Translations under genes and position numbers: made by a program | The notes under the pieces: model-generated | What the model saw: the letters and a program-made list of their open reading frames with translations, nothing else | Databases searched by the model: none | Told to the model about the DNA's origin: nothing | NCBI GenBank assembly: GCA_009767595.1 | Contig: VSDK01006555.1 | Location: forward strand, 638,397-702,396 | From: Symbiodinium kawagutii | Taxonomy: Eukaryota; Sar; Dinophyceae; Suessiales; Symbiodiniaceae | DNA length: 64,000 nucleotides | Direction of reading: 5' to 3' | Part shown: piece after piece, positions 49,387-59,552 of the stretch | How positions within the stretch are numbered: position 1 is the first letter of the stretch | Layout: each line of letters opens with the position of its first letter

Positions 49387-50364
49387 TCTCAAGCTTCGGC
49401 TATCGGGGTTCAACTTCAGCGAGATGGCGTCCAGGACCCGGATTGAATCACTTGCAGCGTGAAGTTCTCCGCCAGTTTTTAGATTCTCCTTTTTGCTCCC
49501 TCAAGACATCCACAAGACTCTTCGCTACCTTTGGAGACATCAAGCCAGTGACAGCTTGACATGTCTTCCTCTTCTTCGTCAAACAGTAGGAAAATTGGTA
49601 ATGACTATGCAGCATGTGTGCTGAACTATTTCATACCCGCAGAATCTAGTTTGCTGTACTTTCGATCAAATAGGCAACAACTTTTTGGGCTTTGATGCAA
49701 AATGCAGTGATAAATAAATGCGGCCAAGTCAAGAGTCCATTGCAATTTTGATTTGCCTTTACTGAGCTTTCACTTTTCGTAGCAAATGCGTGTAAGTGTT
49801 GTTCACATGCCAGAAGCGGTGGATGTGCAATGGCCTGCATAGTCAAGTGTTCTTGCCTCCTGTCATGTCTCGATAGAATCCATCAGAGATGACCTTCCCC
49901 TGCAATATGACAAGATGAAACAAGAGTGTGGGGTAAGAAAGACATAGTAGTACGTAGACTTGGAAAGCGAGAATATAAGAACTATTCAGAAAAGGAGAGA
50001 AAGGAAGAGCCAGCTAGTCTAGACAGTTTCAGCAGCAGAAAAGTGCCTCCCCAATAAGCTCCTGGACTTTTAGATAAAGATGCTACATGTTCGCGAGGAA
50101 GCTCTCACCCTTTCTGGTGCTGGTGCTTGCTGTTTACCTTGGCAGTTGCTGGCATCTCAAAAGCATTTGGCAGTGAGTTTGCACTTCTGTTGTTTCATGA
50201 TGTTTCATGTAGAACAACTTAACTAACTTAACATCATTTGAAATCATTTTACATCCTCAACCGCAGTGACCCAGATGATGTCTATTGAAGGCTGGCATTT
50301 GCCCCGCCTGCACGACCTGACGCTAGAGAAGTTGAACACAGAGCCTCTCCGGGCCGCTCTCTGA
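49387..50364 (+). CDS. Small multi-exon gene, function unknown, probable membrane segment
   Basis: Exons: 49387-49458, 49483-49547, 49643-49706, 49767-49789, 49814-49841, 49877-49927, 50059-50172, 50267-50364 (stop 50362). Every junction matches in phase; the donor at 50173 is a perfect GTGAGT. The exon at 49767 is only 23 nt. The penultimate exon encodes a hydrophobic stretch (FWCWCLLFTLAVAGI) and the last a short amphipathic tail (HLPRLHDLTLEKLNTEPL). Alternatives: a different last exon 50033-50073 ending in TAG, or a separate tiny gene starting at ATG 50087 in another frame (see findings). No family recognised. The 24-bp gap before 49483 is very short for an intron. Confidence 0.42.
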
Positions 50365-50514
50365 GCAGGTGCAGTGTTGCAAGTTTTGTGAAGTAAAAAA
50401 CTTCCTATAGTTTTGAAGATATTAAGTAAAATTTAGAAGTAATATTGAAGTAATATTGAAGTAACACTTACTATACAGTTACTCAGATTTACTCAGTAAC
50501 TCCGCGATTCTCAG

Positions 50515-50834
50515 CACTGCAGCTGCACAGCATTGCAGAGCTCTTCCCATAGCACGTAGGACCGCACTTTCTGCAAGAGGTGGCTCCGAGGCTGCAGAGG
50601 CAGCGTGTCTGTGTGCGTTTGCGCTGTGATTTGTGCATTCAAAGAACTTACTGTACACACCTTCTAGACCTGACAAAAACTTTGCAACTTCACTCAGCAG
50701 TACAGTTCCTTTGAGCCACCCGCTCCAAGTTCCCTTCACAGGACAACGATGTTGTGGAAGTGGGAGGCTTTTCAGCCTTTATTGTTGGCCTCGCTCTTCT
50801 ACCTTTCATTGGTTCCTGGGCCCTGCTTATTTGA
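50515..50834 (+). CDS. Short membrane protein, last two exons, function unknown
   Basis: Exon 50515-50599 (arginine/alanine/serine-rich, ALPIARRTALSARGG, transit-peptide-like) joins in phase through a GC donor to 50742-50834, which encodes DNDVVEVGGFSAFIVGLALL followed by PFIGSWALLI and a stop at 832-834 of the 50 kb block. The C-terminus is a single transmembrane helix. The basic, alanine-rich segment before a lone helix fits a plastid-targeted small membrane protein, but I do not recognise which. An upstream exon with the start is needed. Confidence 0.4.
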
Positions 50835-51379
50835 CCGCTGGATTTTGCTAAGCAGATAAGGGTGAGCAGGGCAACACATCGTTGTGGAATCTGCATGGGC
50901 ATTAATTGAGGGTGTATTCTTTGGTTTTTTTGGTGCTTTTTGTTTATTTCCTCAATTGTCTGGCTTCTCGGCTTTTACTGGAATCCATGGCTTCTTCGGC
51001 TTCTTGGCTTCTATGGATTTTCCTAGATTTTGCTGGATTGTGTAGCTATGGCTTTGCAGTTTCTTAGCTTGCGTCACTGGTGCTTCTTGTTTTCTACCTT
51101 TGAATTTATTTCTTTGGCTTCTATAGCTTGAGTGGATTCTCGACTTTTCTGGTTTCTGTGGAGTCATAGCCCGGTCGTGTGGTTAAGTGTTCAGATAGTA
51201 AACGGGATGGGACCATATACAACTCGCAAAAAGGCTGGGGTGCACTAACGGCTCACGTATTTGTGATCCTGATGGGCTGGCCCTGCAAGGAAGTTCGATA
51301 ATTGTGGACCCCTGCGACTCCTAACAACATCAACAACAACACTAATTAACCATCACAACTGCCAACACAGCGACAGCCA

Positions 51380-51781
51380 NNNNNNNNNNNNNNNNNNNNN
51401 NNNNNNNNNNNNNNNNNNNNNNNNNNNNNNNNNNNNNNNNNNNNNNNNNNNNNNNNNNNNNNNNNNNNNNNNNNNNNNNNNNNNNNNNNNNNNNNNNNNN
51501 NNNNNNNNNNNNNNNNNNNNNNNNNNNNNNNNNNNNNNNNNNNNNNNNNNNNNNNNNNNNNNNNNNNNNNNNNNNNNNNNNNNNNNNNNNNNNNNNNNNN
51601 NNNNNNNNNNNNNNNNNNNNNNNNNNNNNNNNNNNNNNNNNNNNNNNNNNNNNNNNNNNNNNNNNNNNNNNNNNNNNNNNNNNNNNNNNNNNNNNNNNNN
51701 NNNNNNNNNNNNNNNNNNNNNNNNNNNNNNNNNNNNNNNNNNNNNNNNNNNNNNNNNNNNNNNNNNNNNNNNNNNNNNNNN
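51380..51781. other. Assembly gap (402 N)
   Basis: Run of N. The right edge is in a G-rich minisatellite, the probable cause of the gap. Two ORFs that run through the N block are meaningless. Confidence 1.
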
Positions 51782-52024
51782 GCGGGGTGGGGTGAGGTGG
51801 GGCATGTTAACGTTCGCTTGCACTTGCATGCGCAGTTGATGCTACGTTGGGTCACGGGGTGGGTTGGGGTGGGGTGGGGCATGTTAACGTTCGCTTGAAC
51901 TTGCACACGCAGTTGATGCTACGTTGGGGCACGGGGTGGGGTGGGGTGGGGCATGTTAACGTTCGCTAGCACTTGCACACGCAGTTGATGCTACGTTGGG
52001 GCACGGGGTGGGGTGGGGTGGGGC
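51782..52024 (+). repeat. 72-77 bp G-rich minisatellite
   Basis: Three and a half units; CATGTTAACGTTCGC recurs at 51803, 51880 and 51952. Each unit includes GGGGTGGGGTGGGGTGGGGC, four G-runs that could form a G-quadruplex, and GCAGTTGATGCTACGTTGGG. Confidence 0.95.
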
Positions 52025-54965
52025 AACTCATCAAGGATAGCAACTGGCACGGACTGCCATGCACGCAACAGTGGAGGCAGCGGGACTCCACACACGCAGT
52101 AGCACACAGAGACTCAAAGCGAGCCACAAAGAGTTCATGGCTGTGTTTTGCTGAGGTCAGCAACTGAAGTTGTTCTGCTGTCTTTTACTTTCAACCCTGT
52201 TTTGTGATTCTTGGACCCACATGATCCATTGTAAAAGCCAATGATAGCCAATGCATCATCATTTTTCCCGCCAAATCTGACGAAAAAACGCGTCCAAAAT
52301 TGCAGGACTTCAACACTGTTGTGTTGCATGTTCATGAATGATGAAAGTAATGCATTCTTTATAAAAACCATCGCTTTGCCTGGTAAAAACCATGGGAAAA
52401 ACAACATGCCATTGACACTAACAACAAACGGCTGCGAACACACATGCAACTTGAAATCCGGATCCTGATGCAAGCCCGGGCAACCCCGCCGGTAAACCCA
52501 ACATATTGCACGTGCCGTTCCAAAAGAAAGGGGTTAGATGATGCTAGATGTGTTAATCTTAATGTCACACTGCATGTGATAGGTGTTCGTTCCAAAACGC
52601 ACACAGTGCACAGAGATGCACACGTGTAAATTGAGAGGTGTTTGCTCCAGACTAGGCTCGGCTAGTGTAAGTGTTAGCTGCCTGCTGCTTGCAAATTTAA
52701 ATGTTGGAAAGATAGCTGCTATTATATAGGTGCTAGTAGCCTTGCTGGGCGCAGCCCAGCAACTCATGGAATTCAGACGCAGAAAAGAAACAGTAGCATC
52801 AGGAACTGACCCCAAAAATTGACCTTTCAGAAAGGTTTCCCGCAGAGCACGAAGACAGATTCTTCAACAATTAGAGATCTCTCAAACATCCTTTGCGGTC
52901 AGTGTCACTTTGGCACGAATGGAACAGAGTAGTTATGTCATGTCATGTCATGTCATGTCATGCAGCATACGTCATTTTGATACCTACATCAATTGGATTC
53001 AGATGATTCAGGGGTCCTGCATGGTCCGGATGTCCAAGGTCAATTTGCAAGTTTTGTTGAGGTGCAACCTCCCCAGGCTAGCACCAGGGTTTGACTCTAA
53101 ACTCTGAGCGTTGCGCCAAGAGGAAATGGGACACATCTGAGGCTATGCCATTTCTACGTCTTTCTCTGTCATTTTTTCAAACCAATCTTTTGCACTCGGT
53201 CCTTTTGGGCTGGAACTACTCTCTGTGGTCATTTCGCTCGGGAACTTTGGCTGCAGCTGATTCCAAGACATCAAAACACTTTTCTTCTCGTTCAGATCAA
53301 CAATCAAGACCCATATGCAAGCTTCCCAGACAGACAGCACCAATGACCAGTTTAACATCCAGTTATATACATCCTTTGAACTTTCTTTGTCAGAAGCAGT
53401 GCATGTACAATGCCAAGTCATGGATTTACAGGATCGGGATCCAATGCGCACTGCAGTGGTTTGGGAGTTCTTGATCTTGTAGTCTCGTTGCCGACTTTAA
53501 GGGTTAGGATTCAACACAAAGAGTTCCTCCTAAGCTTCCAAGTCCTGATTCCTGAGTTGCTCTGATGCGGATTTAGTCTTTGTGCCCAGATGGAAGGGTA
53601 CTCAGTAATAGAAGCAATAAGATAATATCATATAGTATCAATATATTGTGATATACACAGATTGTTTGACATTTGAGCCTAGAGAATTTCATCAAGTGTC
53701 GAGCCAACAAGGAGTTCTAAGAGGATGAGCTGTGTTTGGAAGGATAGCCTTTGGCTGTGACCAGAAGACAATTTCTTTCTTTTCAAAGCGTAAGATCTGA
53801 CCACGATCTTCACTGCCTTGGTTTGCACTCTCGAAGACCGTTGAAGAACTTGTTCACTGTCTTGCTCCTTTTTCTAACCACGGATATGCTACTGCGACGG
53901 AAATCATATGCGCAGTGTAACAAAGAAGCTGGGGGTGCTTCCTATGTCATCAAATTGGTGTTGATTTTTTGACAGACATCGACAAACCGTTTGTTTAGTT
54001 ACATCGTCACACTTGGCCGAACAAAAATTGACACCATGGCTGTCTTTGCCTGAAGAATATTTCACTCTTTGTGTTTTCCATCTGCAAAGTCAATGTTTTT
54101 CGCCGAGGGTGGTTCTATGGTCGACTGGCACTTTCTTGTCACGTGGCAAAGGGCTCCCATTTGGATGGCTGGGATTGCTGGGTTTTGCAGAGGCCTGGGT
54201 GGTTTCATTTCCTTTGTGGTAAACGTTGGCTTGGAGAATGGAGCTTGAGAGAATAATGAAATCAACACAGGAGGAAAGGTAAAACATCCGAAAAAAACAC
54301 AGAAATGCAAGGGCATCCCTTGAACAAACTATATAGCCAAAAACCAACACTATGACATGGACACTCCTCCTTTCATATCCTTTTGTGTGTTTATATCATT
54401 GCGTCATTGCTATGCCGCCCAACCCTGCTGCAACGCAGCCCTTGCATCGTCTCCAGTCGACCGCAGCTTAAACCTGCAGAAAAGTCATTCATTTGTATCC
54501 GCACCCGCACCATATTGTTCCTTGCCGGATACCGCAACCTTGCCGACTTGCGGTACAACAAGTCACCAGCATCTTCGGGAGCATACACAGTCCATAGCAG
54601 CCCTGCCTTAGAGAAAAGCCGTTCTGTTTTACATCCCCAAAAAACATATGCCACTGCACATCAGACGCAAACACAGCACCCAAGCCTCACCCTTCACCAA
54701 AGTTGGCATCAGGAGCCCCGGACATCCAATCTCTAAAGCAACTCCTCCACGCGGTCAGCTCCACATTGCTCCGTTCGTGGTTAGGATTTTTATACAGTTT
54801 CCAATCATCCGTAAGAGATCTTGGGAAAAGAAAAAGAAAAAAACATGTTTGAAGCAATGCAAAAGAATAAAGAACACATCATAGATCATCATAGTAAAGT
54901 AATGTAAACGGGAAGGGATCCCGGGGAAAGGCAACCAGTTTAGTTTGTTTAAATTCGCATTGCAG
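52025..54965. other. Unresolved stretch with candidate + strand exons
   Basis: Candidate exons 53394-53431 (KQCMYNAKSWIYR), 53457-53478, 53765-53789 (closes at a GTAAGA donor) and 53926-53957 have matching phases, but one gap is only 25 bp. A (ATGTC)n pentanucleotide array lies at 52935-52962. A 102-codon - strand ORF at 53143-53451 is judged antisense to these exons. Confidence 0.3.
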
Positions 54966-55831
54966 TTGCACGACAGGGACTCTCTTACGTGGCGGCTCTT
55001 CTAATTGGACTGGCCGTTCTGGCCACAAGTTTCCGAGCAGCATCAGACCAGGCACCGTGGTGTTGTAGACATTGACATATGGTATAGGCATAGTTGACAT
55101 AGTCAGTTTGCTTTGCAATGGCACTTGTACATTGCAATCGATGCTCTTGAGATTTCTGTGGAATTCTTTGCCTCGAGAAAAGCAGTTTGTTGTATTTTGT
55201 CGTTGTTTCGGAGGCACCAGCATTCAAGCCATCAGCGCCATCTTTCCGCTCGTTTTCAAGTGGCCCATCCGGCGTCACTGTTCCAAGCTTTCAAGCACCA
55301 GACCTGAAAATGCCAAATATCAAAGCACCCGAGCTCCCAAACATCAAAGCACCAGAGCTGCCTACGATCAAAACACCAGAGATTCCAGCTTTCAAAGCTC
55401 CAGAAATTCCAACTTTCAAAGTACCAGAGATCAAAGTACCTGCATCAGCACCGAAGATAGTCCAAAGTCTTTCTCAGGATGACTTGTTTGGTTCCGATGA
55501 ACGAGAAGATGACACGAAGGCAGCAGAAAGCGCGAAACGTGAAGAGGCCAAAAAGGCTGCAGAGGAGAGAAAGGCAGAAGAAGCCAAGAAACGTGAAGAG
55601 GCCAAAAAGGCTGCAGAGGAGAGAAAGGCAGAAGAAGCCAAGAAACGTGAAGAGGCCAAAAAGGCTGCAGAGGAGAGAAAGGCAGAAGAAGCCAGGAGAC
55701 GTGAAGAGGCCAAGAAGGCTGATGAGGAGAGGAAGGCTGAAGAGGCCAGGAAACGTGAAGAGGCCAAGAAGGCTGCAACACCAGAAGTAAAGAAGGCTCC
55801 ATCCGTCAACTACGACTTGTTCGACCTTTGA
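54966..55831 (+). CDS. Membrane-anchored or exported Lys/Glu/Ala-repeat protein, last two exons
   Basis: Exon 54966-55051 encodes a hydrophobic segment (YVAALLIGLAVLATSFRAAS) and joins in phase 0, through a GC donor, to 55214-55831 (stop at 55829). The second exon encodes a proline-rich repeat of the type PNIKAPEL / PEIPAFKAPEIP (about 55290-55445), then a highly charged region of five 18-residue repeats (EEAKKAAEERKAEEAKKR type, 55541-55780), predicted to form a single long coiled helix, then NYDLFDL at the end. The layout (one membrane helix, spacer, charged helix) recalls TolA-like or plastid-envelope proteins but no homology can be claimed. The start exon was not found. Confidence 0.6.
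55541..55780 (+). repeat. 54-bp in-frame coding repeat
   Basis: GAAGAGGCC recurs at 55541, 55595, 55649, 55703 and 55757, an exact 54-bp (18-codon) period. The first three units are nearly identical at DNA level, the last two have diverged, so the array has expanded recently. Confidence 0.95.
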
Positions 55832-56303
55832 ACTCGACACGGCAATTTGACATCATCTGAAGCCACGTCCTCCGAAGCTAACTTGGAGACCATGTATATT
55901 TGCCGCTATTTCGATCGGGGAAGGGATCGATTCTGTGTTTGCATTTGTTTTCCCCTGGTCTTTCAATATCTTTCATTTTCAAGAAATTTGTTTACTCTGC
56001 ATTCAAGTCTGTGTTTATTTTTTAGGTAGCTGTCGAATCGATTCCTTTATTTTCAAAGCGCTGCGCAGCTCGAAGGGTAGCGCATCCATCACTATCTGTT
56101 TGATATCGAAGTGCTCCTGTTGCAAAGTAGTTAGCCACAAAAGAGACCTGCTGCTGCTGCTCCTGCTGCTTCTTGTCACGAGGTAACTTCAGCATATGAA
56201 CTTGCAATGCAACAGCAAAATATTGCAGATGTGGATGGATGATTATACAAAGGAAGATCGAAGATACCGTATATGAAGATGTTCAGAATTGTTTGGTTTT
56301 CAG

Positions 56304-57005
56304 GAGAAAAGCCTCCAAAGACCTCGCTACGGCCTGCTGTTGGGCTCTCACAATGAGTCAGCAGCTTCCCAGGATGTAGCTACAAATAGCTTGCGCGTCT
56401 GTTGAGTCCTGATTCTATTGATTGAAATACGATTTTGTACTGGTACCATTGTCTACTTTTTTGTCAAGCGAAATGCAGTCCAAAGAGTCAGCCTGGGGGA
56501 CTACACATCAGGAGTGTTAGAGTGAACTCGCAACTGCCGGATCAATTAGTTGACCCCCCTGAAACGATTAATATCGATTAATTATGTATGATTGACAAAT
56601 AATCGCTCCGCCGGCTTTTAACATAGCAGAACCTGGACGAAGATTCCCGAGGTGCAAGCATCCAAAACCAGCTCCGCAAAAGAGGCGCTAAGACTGGTGC
56701 ATTTCGGAAGTTACAAAAAGCTTTTGGTAACTGGGTAACAGTTAAGGTAACAGATTGTAACAGATTGTAAGTAACTGGGTTAACAAATTGTAACAGATTG
56801 TAACACTGTGCTCTTCTCTTTTTGGATACGAGTCATCCATGTGCTCTTTGCGTTTGCAGCTAGCCATACCTTGGCCCAAGCCTTTGAGCCCTTGCAGCCC
56901 AGCAATGCGGGCTTTCTTTCGGGCACCATGCAAGCTGGTGACAAGACCTATGTCCCAGCTTCTCAGCTGCACCTGGAAGTGAACCATGATGAAGATTGGA
57001 CGTGA
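56304..57005 (+). CDS. Unrecognised gene, last two exons
   Basis: Exon 56304-56354 (EKPPKTSLRPAVGLSQ) closes at a GA donor in phase 1 and joins 56860-57005, which opens after TTTGCAG and ends at TGA 57003. The second exon has clear coding sense (LAQAFEPLQPSNAGFLSGTM, KTYVPASQLHLE, DEDWT). No family recognised; upstream exons probably lie between 55.9 and 56.3 kb. It ends 350 bp before the DUF1348 gene, on the same strand. Confidence 0.45.
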
Positions 57006-57357
57006 AGCACGTCCATGAGAACATCATAACGTAACGTAATCATCATGTCTCAAACACTTCTATGGTTTCTCTGGATCAAAGCATTTTGATGCTGGTAGCG
57101 CTCGAAATCCACTTGTGGAATCAACACTCAAACAATCGAGAGAAAACCGCTGGTTGCGGTGGGAACGTTTGCGAGAATGCAGCGAAAGATGGCACGCTTT
57201 TCAAAGACCGGTGCATCCACGTGCTCTGCATAGCCAAAGCGCAAAGAAGCTCTTGTTAAACTAACTGTCTCATTTGCATAGTGTTATAAATATACTTATT
57301 TTATTCACATATATATATATATACATTAGTAGCCTCATTTGCCGCCTTTGGACTCAG

Positions 57358-59552
57358 GTTGGCAAGGCCTCCGCTCCCTCCCTTCACCAACGTAGCTGAT
57401 GCTGTGAAGAAGGTTCAGATGGCTGAAGACGGATGGAACTCCCGTGATCCAGAGAAGGTAAGCTTGGCCTACACCGAGGATGGGGTATTTCTTTGCAGAC
57501 CTTTCCTACTTGCCATGATCACTTCTGTTGGAAGTAGAGGGCTTACATTCCTGACTGAAAGGTAGCAGATCAAACAGCCAGACACTTTCAAAAGTCTTGA
57601 ATAATTCATACATGTTCTGCGTTTCGCTGAACATTTCACCACTGATGAAGTTTAAGGTTCCTCATTGCAACACCTCTATATCAACAGCATTGTGATTAAT
57701 TATGCTCAATTGATTTGGTAGTCTGAAGGTGTTTGGAGATGTTTGGACCGTATTTCTGAGATCTCTCATGCTTCTCCCCACCAGAAGCTGCCAACCCTAG
57801 CAGGATTGTATTTGGAGAAACCGGGACGAGTTTTTCCAAGGGAGAGAAGCCATTGTCAACTTTCTTCGGAAGAAGTGGGAGAAGGCGGGGGTGCCTCCTC
57901 CTCATCCTCCTTGTCCTTCTCTTCCCCCTACTGATTCTCCTCTTCTTCTTCTTCTTCTTCTTCTTCTTCTTCTTCTTCTATATTCAAATTCTTCCATATT
58001 CTCTTCCTTCTCTTCCTTATATTCTTCTACAGTATGTTGTTGTGGCATTTTTTCTTTCAAATTCCGGTCGTGATCTTTCTTTTTTCTCACCTTGTCTTCT
58101 ATTGCCCGTCATGTTCTGACTCAGATATGGTTGGAGTCAGACGGTGTGCGCTCACAGGAGACAGAGTACCGCCTCATCAAAGAGTTGTTTGCCTTTGAAG
58201 GAAACCGAATCGGAGTTTGCTTTCAGTACGAGTTCAAAGATGCAAACACAGGTTGGCCCGTGTTGTTGGGCTGTTGGATCATGTTTTGCATGGGGCCACA
58301 ACAGGTTGAGTTGCACAATCATCAATGCTCTTACCATATACCAGTACTACACCATACTACACCATTTTATTTTTTTTTAGAAGCTACTGCGTATGGGTAT
58401 GGATCAACGTGACAGGTGCTTGGAAACGGTGGACCATGGACTGGATATCGGTGCATTAGATTGTTCATCATCGCTGGACAGAACAAAGACTACGCTTTGT
58501 GTTTTTGAGATTCCAAGATACATCAAGATACACAGGTCCTATCAGGTCCTTGACTGCCACACTCGGATCGTGCAAGGCCTTTGGTATCGAGCCTATGGAA
58601 ACGAGAACTGGGACTTTGCGGAAAATGGTCTGATGAAGAGACGCCAGGCACGACCTTGGAGAAAGATCACTGCAACAGAGCAAAATCGGAGAATGCAATG
58701 CAAGCGCAAACTGCAATGCAAAGCCATTTGGCATCCGTTCAAAAATGCTTGATAGGTTTTTAGTAATGATCATATTAGAATTGTTGATGTTGTTTTTCAA
58801 TTTCGCCACAAGGCGGAGTCATGTATATATGCAGTGATTTTGCTTTCCCCCATGGTAGCGCTAGTTTCGCGCTTGTTTGGCGCTAGTTTTTTTTGAATCA
58901 TGTATTTGTTTGCATCCGTTCTTCTCCATAGCAGCCTTTTTCCTTCTTAGTCTCAAGCTCATTGGTAAAGACAACATGTCTATACCAGATATTTGTCGTT
59001 ATCTCGATGCGTTGGGCGACTTTCGCAATCCATGATCTCCACAATTTCCCCAAAGTTGCAGACCGGTGAAAACGTTCCTCTGGCGCTAGATCCGCGCTAG
59101 ATCCGCGCTAGAAAAACCCCACAGATCAAGACCCTGCCTCACCAGACCTTTGTTTTCCTTTTCTGCCACAGCAGACAGACATTAGCTCTAGCAGCTCCGA
59201 GTAAAACAGGTCCGCGCTAGATACAGTTGTCGAAATCTGAAGAAAGTGTGGTTCATTACTATCGTTTAGATGTGGTGCCCCGACAATTGCGCCACAAGGC
59301 GGAGCCCCATGGAACTACGGTATTACGACCGTTTTCAGGAACAAACATTTCGAAACGAGCCCATTTCATATATTTTTTTGATTTGTTTCATTCTCTTGAA
59401 ATGGTTCCAATAAGTCTTTGAGTCGCCGTTTTCATTGGACAACTTCTCAATCCTTCTCAGTACAGGCGTCTATCAATGATGTAGCGATTGCCGAGGCTGC
59501 GTCTGAGCAGCACTACATTTCCATAAATCCACATCATCTGCATCTGCTGTGA
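57358..59552 (+). CDS. DUF1348 family protein (SnoaL-like / NTF2-like fold), five exons
   Basis: Small protein of the nuclear-transport-factor-2 superfamily; the biochemical role of DUF1348 proteins is not established. Exons: 57358-57478, 57804-57884, 58158-58251, 58577-58647, 59466-59552 (stop 59550). Introns start with GA, GC, GT and GC. All phases match. Hallmarks in order: [99 protein letters not shown]. These follow recalled DUF1348 sequences almost residue for residue; about 150 residues matches the usual family length. The first base of exon 1 probably completes an ATG split across an upstream junction (AT|G). The last ~20 residues diverge from the family, so the true end might use another exon. 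Confidence 0.9.
57940..57980 (+). repeat. (TTC)n microsatellite in intron 2 of the DUF1348 gene
   Basis: About thirteen TTC units within a longer polypyrimidine tract. Confidence 0.95.

Noticed and set aside
51346..51906. ORFs of 158-186 codons crossing the gap
   Set aside because: Mostly N; not real.
53143..53451. 102-codon - strand ORF with charged C-terminus
   Set aside because: Looked coding, but a + strand series with splice sites overlaps it and no second - strand exon was found.
55431..55840. Three overlapping - strand ORFs rich in Leu/Phe/Ser
   Set aside because: Antisense shadow of the charged 54-bp coding repeat.
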